Shown piece after piece: positions 8,533-15,115 of a stretch of 15,115 bases of DNA. Where the stretch lies: NCBI GenBank assembly GCA_001953115.1, contig LSSL01000660.1, positions 1-15,115 on the forward strand. Direction: 5' to 3'. The notes below the pieces were generated by a model that searched no databases, had not been told where the DNA came from, and worked only from the letters and a program-made list of their open reading frames with translations. The stretch comes from Smittium mucronatum. Lineage: Eukaryota > Kickxellomycota > Harpellomycetes > Harpellales > Legeriomycetaceae. Positions within the stretch are counted from its first letter, which is position 1, and each line of letters begins with the position of its first letter. A program made the translations under genes and the position numbers.

Positions 8533-8577
8533 AAAATTTCTCATATATATTAAATATTTTATTTTCTGAGAAATTTT
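8533..8577. repeat. Perfect 11-bp inverted repeat
   Basis: AAAATTTCTCA (8533-8543) and TGAGAAATTTT (8567-8577) are exact reverse complements separated by 23 bases of nearly pure A/T. The arms include two G:C pairs. It is the longest perfect mixed-base short-loop inverted repeat I found in the desert, and its role is unknown. Confidence 0.45.
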
Positions 8578-8977
8578 AATACGCTATTATTTTCGTTCGT
8601 TCAAAAAATTAACATGTAAAAGATTTTCACCGAAAATTATTACAACTCTTTCCATTGAATAAATAAATAAAATTTAAACACTTAAATTTGAAATTGCATT
8701 TGAGCTATCCGATTTTATGTTTTTTAGAAGAGTATGTTGTTTTTTTGTAAATATTTTGTAATTTTTATACGATTTTCATAAAGATAAACTATTCAGGCAT
8801 ATCTTGAGATGATTTTAATATTTTTTTCAAATATAGATATATTTACATTATTTTTAGTTAACGTGTTTTATAATTTCTATTTATATTCTCTGAAAAATTT
8901 TACTTTTTATTTTATTTTCTTATTAAAACGATCAAAACAATGTTTTTTGAGGGGTTAGTATTTACTATAACATCCAT

Positions 8978-8989
8978 ATCACGGGTGAT
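8978..8989. repeat. Short palindrome ATCAC-GG-GTGAT
   Basis: The arms ATCAC (8978-8982) and GTGAT (8985-8989) surround two G residues. An alternative outer pairing of AACATC with GATGTT shares bases with it. Dyads of this size are typical of dimeric protein-binding sites. The half-site GTGAT also starts the recurrent GTGATAAATAAA word in this desert. Confidence 0.25.
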
Positions 8990-9437
8990 GTTTTTTAATA
9001 AAGTATCCTTCAGGGTTTTTGGCTATAGTTTTAAGCTCTGTAAAATCAGATTATATTTCTATGAATAACACTTTTGAATTTATTTTAGATCTCAATAATA
9101 GAATATTTTGGTATATAAAAAAAATCCAAAATAAGAAGAATTTTTTAATTAAAAATAATTGCATCAATATTTATTGATTATAAATACATAAGTCACATTA
9201 ATCATCATTTTTGGATTATTTTCGGCTAAAAGCTTCATTTGGTCAAATCTATCGAAGTTAAAACAGCAATTATTATTTGAAATAATTTTCATATTTAATT
9301 ATACGACGCGTTTATTTCAACATAAATCGAGTTTAGAAATAAAACAGCTCATTTTATATATCTTATTTACATAATTATTTTCATATACTTATGCAGGATT
9401 TTATTATAACTAAATACCATTCCTGATAAAATAATTT

Positions 9438-9447
9438 GATAAATAAA
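9438..9447 (+). repeat. GATAAATAAA motif (short form)
   Basis: The 10-base core shared with 5391, 6987, 11566 and 12802 occurs here preceded by TTT instead of GT. It is on the same strand as the others. Confidence 0.25.
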
Positions 9448-9692
9448 TATAAAATATCTTAAATAACACTAAAAAATACTCGTATAAGATATTTATAAGA
9501 TTTAAAAGTAGTTTCGTAAATCTATTTTTTGTTTTCTAGCTAATAATTATTAAAAAATCTTGTTAAATTAATTCTGTAAAACTTTTTTTTTCTAATTTAA
9601 ACCTTCGAATAATTATAATAAGAGCGGAATATATCGATACAAATCTTAGATAAATTCAAATGATTGATTTTTTTTCAAAATTTATTCATTAG

Positions 9693-9722
9693 AAGAGAGA
9701 AATAATTTTTACCAGCTCTCTT
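9693..9722. repeat. Short inverted repeat AAGAGAG/CTCTCTT
   Basis: Seven-base arms (9693-9699 and 9716-9722) are separated by 16 bases. The arms are GC-richer than the surrounding sequence. A weak hairpin with no associated gene. Confidence 0.3.
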
Positions 9723-11563
9723 AAGATGATTTAAAAAAGCTTAAAAATTAAAAATTTCATTATTTCACAGAATATTCGATTCTTTAAATCTATAATTATT
9801 AAGTATGATATTACTGAAAGAAGAAGGTATAACCTAAAAATATATTACATACTTATATTTTATCAGGATTATTCCGAAGTATAACCATTAAATCTTTTAA
9901 TGGGTTTATTGGATATTTAATTTATGATCTGCTCAAATTATGGTTTTTTTAATAAAAGTCTCAATATCATAATCATTATAAGAAATATTATTTTTTTAAG
10001 ATATGAAAATATAGCCGTATTTTTCAAAGATTTTCTTTTAATTTTCACCTTGTTGCAGCTCTTATAATTTATCTTTCAATTAAGCAGTGTTTTAAATTTA
10101 AAATATATTTCAGAGAGCACAATATTTTATATTCTGAAGAGCGCGAGGGTTGTTTTGCTTTGAAATAGCTTTTACATATCACAGGTAGTAGTATTTATAT
10201 ATGTGAAAAGTAATATATGATATATCCACGGCTTCAATAGTTTCTTGAGTCAATTTGATTGATTTTAAAAATAAGAATAAAATATCATTTGATAAAAAAA
10301 AGTTATTTGTATTTATTCTCTGTTATATTATATATGGATATATATAAATATCTTAATGTGGTATTAATGGCTAAGAGGTAAATTTTTAGCCACAATTTTA
10401 CAATTATAATTCATATTTTTCATTTGTAAGAATAATTTAATGATAAAATAATGAAAGAATTAAAATTATCTGTGGGTATTGCCGATAGTAAACAATGGTA
10501 AATTTAGACTTTCACGAGTATTTGAGTGATATATAAGTTATAAAAATAATCATCGTCTTATTTAAAACATTGTAAAGACCAGATGTTTTTATACTATAAT
10601 TAAGTGTATAAAAGTTAATATTAATTTATTTAAATTAGTTTATTTTTATTATTAGATGCCATAAATATGGAATAATATTTCACGAGCTTTTTTTTGATGT
10701 TAAAAAATACTCATAATAAAAAATATAGAGGAAAAATGAAAAATACTTTAATTGTAATACAAAATAATTAAAATTTATCATTTTTTTAGTAAAATTATTA
10801 TTAAACCAGTTTTTTGATATTTTAAGTTTTGGAATATTTTTACCCTAATTTATTGTGAAATGATAAAAAAACATTCTTTCAACTTATCATCTTTTATTTC
10901 TATTATAATTATAAAGCCCAGATTAATATCACTGCAAGGAAAAAAAGCTACTCTTACATAAAATTTTAATTGTTTTATAACTAAAGTTGAAAAAATGAAT
11001 CTTTTAATCCCAATTATAAATATGAAGACAAAAGGCTATGGGCCCAGAATAGAATTTTAAATTATTATTTAAATATCATGTTTCTATGTTGTAATTATAT
11101 AATATCTCTGCATATATTTTATACCCAACTTTTCGCTTTGATCCGAATTATTAAACGAAAAAGTTAATGGATTTTTTTCGATTTTATCAAATATAAATTA
11201 ATAGAAATTTAGATAAATTAAAATGGATTCTCAATATATCTAATTTTTTATTATCAGTCTTTTTTAAATAAATCTGATTAAATTTTCACCGAAGAAAAAG
11301 TTTAATGATTCAGAAATATGCGCTTAATTATTGGGTAAATTCACTAATGATATTTATCATTTGAGATTTAGAAAGAATTTTCAAGATTTAATACATATTT
11401 TTGATATATATATAAATACCCTTTTCAACAACTTTAAAAAAAAGAAAGAGCTCATATAGCTTTTTTTAAGTGATTTCTCGATACTTTACAAAATAACATA
11501 GCTGACTTTTTTTTAAAATAAAAATATTGATATTTTTTGTCTATTTTTAATACTATGGTTTCG

Positions 11564-11575
11564 GTGATAAATAAA
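11564..11575 (+). repeat. GTGATAAATAAA motif, copy 3
   Basis: Identical to copies at 5389 and 6985 and, like copy 2, followed after six bases by AATTATT. Confidence 0.3.
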
Positions 11576-11981
11576 TCATATAATTATTATTTTTATTTAT
11601 TTATAGTCTTAATAGATTTTAAACTTAACTATTTACGTGAAATGGTTTAGACATTTTATTTTCAAAATTAAATTGTAAATTTACCACTAAAATATTGTTT
11701 TTATCTAATAATAAAGACGGAAATATTTTTTTTTAGTGTATATGGTAATAAAAAGTGAAGCCTTTCAATCAATTTTTTTTTATTCATCCAATTTTTTATT
11801 ATGATATGAGTACTATATTTTTCTGTTTATTTTAAAAATATGATACAAGGGGTATTGGTGAAACCACGATTAAATGATATGATAAATTAAAATTTAGATA
11901 ATTTCAGCTGTAATTTGACATATTTAAATTATAACTTATAAAAAAGAAAATTTATGATTATTTACCAAATTTATAATAAAA

Positions 11982-12005
11982 AATAATAATAATAATAATA
12001 ATAAT
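11982..12005. repeat. (AAT)8 microsatellite
   Basis: Eight perfect AAT units. It is the exact reverse complement in length and phase of the (ATT)8 tract at 12571-12594, so together they form a 24-bp perfect inverted repeat with a 565-bp spacer. A nearby ACCAAA (11964-11969) also has a TTTGGT counterpart (12600-12605), although at a different distance. Confidence 0.8.
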
Positions 12006-12149
12006 GCTGGTGGATACAATGATATTTTTTATTATTTGAAATTTGATTAAATTAATACTGTTTCTTTAATTTTTGATTTATAAAAATTTCTAAATTACTC
12101 AACTTTATTTAATCATTTATTAATAATATTTTCTATTTATAAATTATTA

Positions 12150-12232
12150 GCATTAATGCAGAGATATAACGCTTGAGGACTTAGAATTGGAAAAAAATGT
12201 GTATACCACCTCCAATTGAGGTATCTTTATTA
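12150..12232. other. GC-richer patch with palindromes
   Basis: This patch holds the perfect palindrome GCATTAATGC (12150-12159) and, about 50 bases later, a CCTC...GAGG dyad around CAATT (about 12210-12222). It is visibly less AT-rich than its flanks. No coding or RNA signature was recognised. It may be a relic of an older insertion. Confidence 0.25.
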
Positions 12233-12570
12233 AAAAATAGCAAATTTTCTGTAAAAAACACATATATTATATTTTGATAATCACATTGCATATTTATTTT
12301 TGTTTAAAAATCATCATAAATTTGTATAATTTCATTTTAATTTATATTCATAAAAAAATTTCAACCAGAAATGAATGAAATTATAATTAAAAAAGTTTTT
12401 TCGTAAAAAATTTGATGAAATAAATTTTATAGTGATTTATATATATATTTATATTAGTTGGATTTTTATTCGATGAAATCATCCTTATATTAAAAAAAAT
12501 CAAGTCTACTTAAGGGTCAGACTCAATAACAAAATATAAATATTAAATTAAAAAAATAGTATATAACCTA

Positions 12571-12594
12571 ATTATTATTATTATTATTATTATT
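12571..12594. repeat. (ATT)8 microsatellite
   Basis: Eight perfect ATT units, inverted with respect to the AAT tract at 11982-12005. The array ends where GTTATT begins, which looks like a ninth unit altered by a T-to-G-type change. Confidence 0.8.
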
Positions 12595-12801
12595 GTTATT
12601 TTGGTTTACAGTTTTAAGCACGTCTAGATTTTTTTAAAAAAAATCCTAACTTTTCACGTATTGAATATAAATAATAAACAAAAAAATTACAATTTTAAAC
12701 CATCGAGATTTTTATAGATATATATATAACATTTTTGATAGTATTAATTGTCTTTTTTGAGGATGTATTAATTTTTTTGGGTCAGATTGAAATGCGAAAA
12801 G

Positions 12802-12811
12802 GATAAATAAA
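12802..12811 (+). repeat. GATAAATAAA motif (short form)
   Basis: Fifth occurrence of the 10-base word, again on the plus strand, extended here by another TAAA unit. Confidence 0.25.
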
Positions 12812-13300
12812 TAAAAAATTACTAGAAATTATAGGTAATTAAAAAAGTCAAAATATGTTTGAGTTTTTATAGCCACTCTAGATGATTTAGTTATGGACAA
12901 TTTCAAGTTTTTTTTTTTATTACTGGAAGTGGATACTGAAATCCTCTATAAATATTATTCAATGTAGGAATTCCTTTTTTTTTTTCCGGTAACTGGTTTA
13001 AATTAAAGTGTTATTTTATCATTCTGATGCAGTTTTAAATGTAGCTAAATTGAAAATGTATTTCTAATGCTGAAGAGAAATAATAGACTTTTTTAATTTG
13101 ATTCATATTAAGCTAAATTCCGAATATAATTAGAATAAATTTTATTTCGAATAATACGTATTATTTTAACTTGAATTTATTTGTAAAAATTATCCTTTTA
13201 GCTCAATAAAAATTAAACAAAGCTATATGTACTACCAATTTCATTATAACCAATAAATATCAATTAAACCATTTTTATGTAAAAGCACTCCACTTATTTC

Positions 13301-13320
13301 GGATTTTATTTTTAAAATCC
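13301..13320. repeat. Perfect 8-bp hairpin GGATTTTA/TAAAATCC
   Basis: The arms 13301-13308 and 13313-13320 are exact reverse complements around a TTTT loop, giving a tight stem closed by two G:C pairs. It resembles a short terminator-like hairpin but has no gene beside it. Confidence 0.45.
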
Positions 13321-14047
13321 AATAGATTCTGTCGATGAAATAAAACTTCAAACATATTTTTTTGCCTATTTTTTTTTATTATGATTTTATTTGACTTTAT
13401 TTCATTGTATTTTTTTTTCCAATACTTTGATAACGATCTTGAGTACTTTTAATATATATTTTTGCATATGAATATATCAATGGAACGTTTTTTTTACAGA
13501 GCTTAATTATAATATATTATTATTTATTTGGTGATCGGATTTAGTTATCGCAGTTCTTATGTATAATTAAATATTTACTTTTCTTGATTAGTTTTCAAAA
13601 GCCTTACTGGTACTGCATTATGAAAATATAACCTATAATTAACATTATTTTAAAGCAACTGCGCATAATTTCAACTAGTATCAGAAATTTAATTTATTAT
13701 AAAAGTTATTCCCCTCTATTAATAATAAAATTAAATATGCGTAAATAGTTTTTACGCTTTTTTATAAAAAAAAGCTCAAGAGAAGTATTTGTGATAAAAT
13801 AGTCCCATGCTTTTTATTTTTCAATTCACTAGAATGGCACTGATAATTATCCCCGTTATATTAAACGGTGTTTATTTTTCACACATATTGATAGTATTTA
13901 TAAAGCGTATTTATTCTTAGTCCTTTATTTCCTCATGTTTTCACTGATTACTTTATAAATAATTATTATTTTAAAATATAAAAACATTAAATCTTGGTAT
14001 TTTTTATATATTGGTGACTTTTTTGCTTGAAAATTTAATAATAAAAT

Positions 14048-14057
14048 CCCCCCCCCC
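14048..14057. repeat. Ten-base poly-C tract
   Basis: Ten consecutive C residues in DNA where C is rare. It could be a slippage-prone tract or a sequencing or assembly artefact, since homopolymer length is error-prone. Confidence 0.6.
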
Positions 14058-14973
14058 ATGAAATTAACTTATTCTATTCCGATAAAATTTAATTGTGTAA
14101 AGTTTTAATAAAATTCAAAAAATATCCCTCGGAACATTTCAAATGTTTTAGGAGTGGCTCACTATCAAATATATATATGATAATAAAATCACTAAAAATC
14201 CTGTTTCAATTTTTTAATGTCAGTTTATATTTAAAATATTTGCAACCTGAAAAAAATTCAAAAAAAAAAAATTGAAATTAAAATTTAATATTCATGGAAA
14301 AGGTATTTTTTGTGTATAACCAGTATATTTTCAAATTACTTGAAAGCACACCATTTTGTTTTTTTTCATATATATATAATTAATAATAATAAAAGCATCG
14401 ATTTGAGTTTCAAGGATTCATATAGCTGTTATAAAGTTTTATTTTAATAAAATATGTATAGGATTTATTTGCTACCTAACCATAAATAATCAAAAATTGA
14501 AACATAATTATTAGTGATTTTATTATCAAACGAATTTTAAATGAAGCCCAGAAAATATAAAAATAAAGGTTTTCGATCTTTTTAATTTTTTATTTAAAGC
14601 TTTTTTTTTTTACAAAAAAGTTTTGTACAATGTTATTTTTTTATCATCATTTATAATTTATAAATATACGATGTAAATACAATATATTATTTTAAAGTCG
14701 ATGGTGTTTTTTTTACTATTATAAGCATTGGATAAAAAATGAATATATTTATTGAAAATCTGATGATTATATACATAAAAATAACATGAGAGTATTTTCA
14801 ATACTTGTTTAGGCTTTTAATCTCAGCTAAGGATAACTAAATAAAAATTATACTCTAATTTCGTGCCATATTTAATGTAATATATTATTCAAAAAAGTAA
14901 TATAAAGGGTTATGAATTTAAGAGGGTATCAAAAATTGATTATTTTTTCAATTTTTTTTTTTTAAAACGTGAT

Positions 14974-14993
14974 TTGTAGTATTTTTTCTACAA
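14974..14993. repeat. Short hairpin TTGTAG/CTACAA between T runs
   Basis: Six-base perfect arms (14974-14979 and 14988-14993) surround an 8-base T-rich loop, and long T runs lie on each side. No gene is associated. Confidence 0.3.
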
Positions 14994-15115
14994 TTGGATT
15001 TTTTTTTTTTTGAATTTACAGAAAAGATGTATTTTTTATGTATAAAATATAGACTAATTAACCCCCCTTTATAAAATTTTTTTTTTTATTGCCAATCCCC
15101 TGAATTAATAATTTT

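Larger units (their letters stand above)
3801..15115. other. AT-rich gene desert, 11.3 kb
   Basis: No credible gene on either strand. Open frames of 60-70 codons exist (4783-4995, 5195-5386, 6712-6900 and 14093-14275), but some lack an ATG, none resembles a known protein, and several frames of this length are expected by chance in so much sequence. Hand-counted 60-base lines range from about 40% G+C (5101-5160) to about 8% (8341-8400) and 12% (10621-10680), so composition is very uneven. No tRNA, rRNA, transposase, reverse-transcriptase motif, LTR pair, long tandem array or clear point-centromere element was seen. Short repeats and hairpins within it are listed separately. Candidates are a regional centromere, an AT-isochore from decayed repeats, or ordinary intergenic DNA of a gene-poor genome. 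Confidence 0.65.

Noticed and set aside
8713..8723. Perfect match to the budding-yeast ARS core (TTTTATGTTTT)
   Set aside because: An 11-base AT-rich consensus is expected several times by chance in this sequence, and the host is not known to use that consensus.
13119..13145. CCGAA-containing words that might be a point-centromere CDEIII
   Set aside because: The upstream TGTTT-type half and a properly spaced CDEI (RTCACRTG) are missing here and at other CCGAA/TTCGG sites (about 4910, 5543, 9874, 13298).

Overview
This is a 15.1-kb AT-rich eukaryotic nuclear window. It has one convincing protein gene: an intronless 446-residue membrane transporter of the UNC93-like branch of the major facilitator superfamily (2247-3587, +). 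Its wording is closest to the fungal type as I remember that family (an N-terminal G-M-Y-N-A-L-N...G-G-G-G-Q block, a central W-T-G-Q-G block and a C-terminal D-A-I-F-Q-x-Y-x-Y-W block). The single exon, very AT-rich flanks and a 3' end with TATGTA-like and AATAAA elements would fit an AT-rich fungus or yeast. The species cannot be fixed from sequence alone. An animal or protist host carrying a fungal-type gene remains possible, because the upstream flank holds a piggyBac-like miniature element.

Layout: (1) 1-1709 is moderately AT-rich noncoding DNA with a diverged direct-repeat pair about 0.96 kb apart and a short 20-bp tandem array. (2) 1710-1880 is a 171-bp TTAA-bounded element with near-identical CCCTTTC(C)AGG ends, read as a piggyBac-type MITE. 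(3) 1881-2246 is the gene's upstream region, with a polypyrimidine tract, a hairpin and a 33-codon lysine-rich open stretch on the minus strand that may be the tail of a broken gene. (4) 2247-3587 is the transporter gene. (5) 3588-3800 holds its likely 3' end signals. (6) 3801-15115 is an 11.3-kb stretch with no credible gene. Hand-counted lines fall to about 8-17% G+C in places, broken only by a few small GC-richer patches.

The gene desert is the most unusual feature of the window. Inside it I see a recurrent word GATAAATAAA, five times and on the + strand only as far as I could read (three of them extended to GTGATAAATAAA). I also see a pair of exactly opposed 8-unit AAT/ATT microsatellites 565 bp apart, several perfect short inverted repeats, and a compact doubly folded island at 5632-5702. 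A regional centromere, an AT-isochore made by mutation of old repeats, or plain intergenic DNA of a low-density genome are all possible. No tRNA, rRNA, point-centromere element, CRISPR array or intact transposase was found. I found no evidence for a new multi-gene system here.
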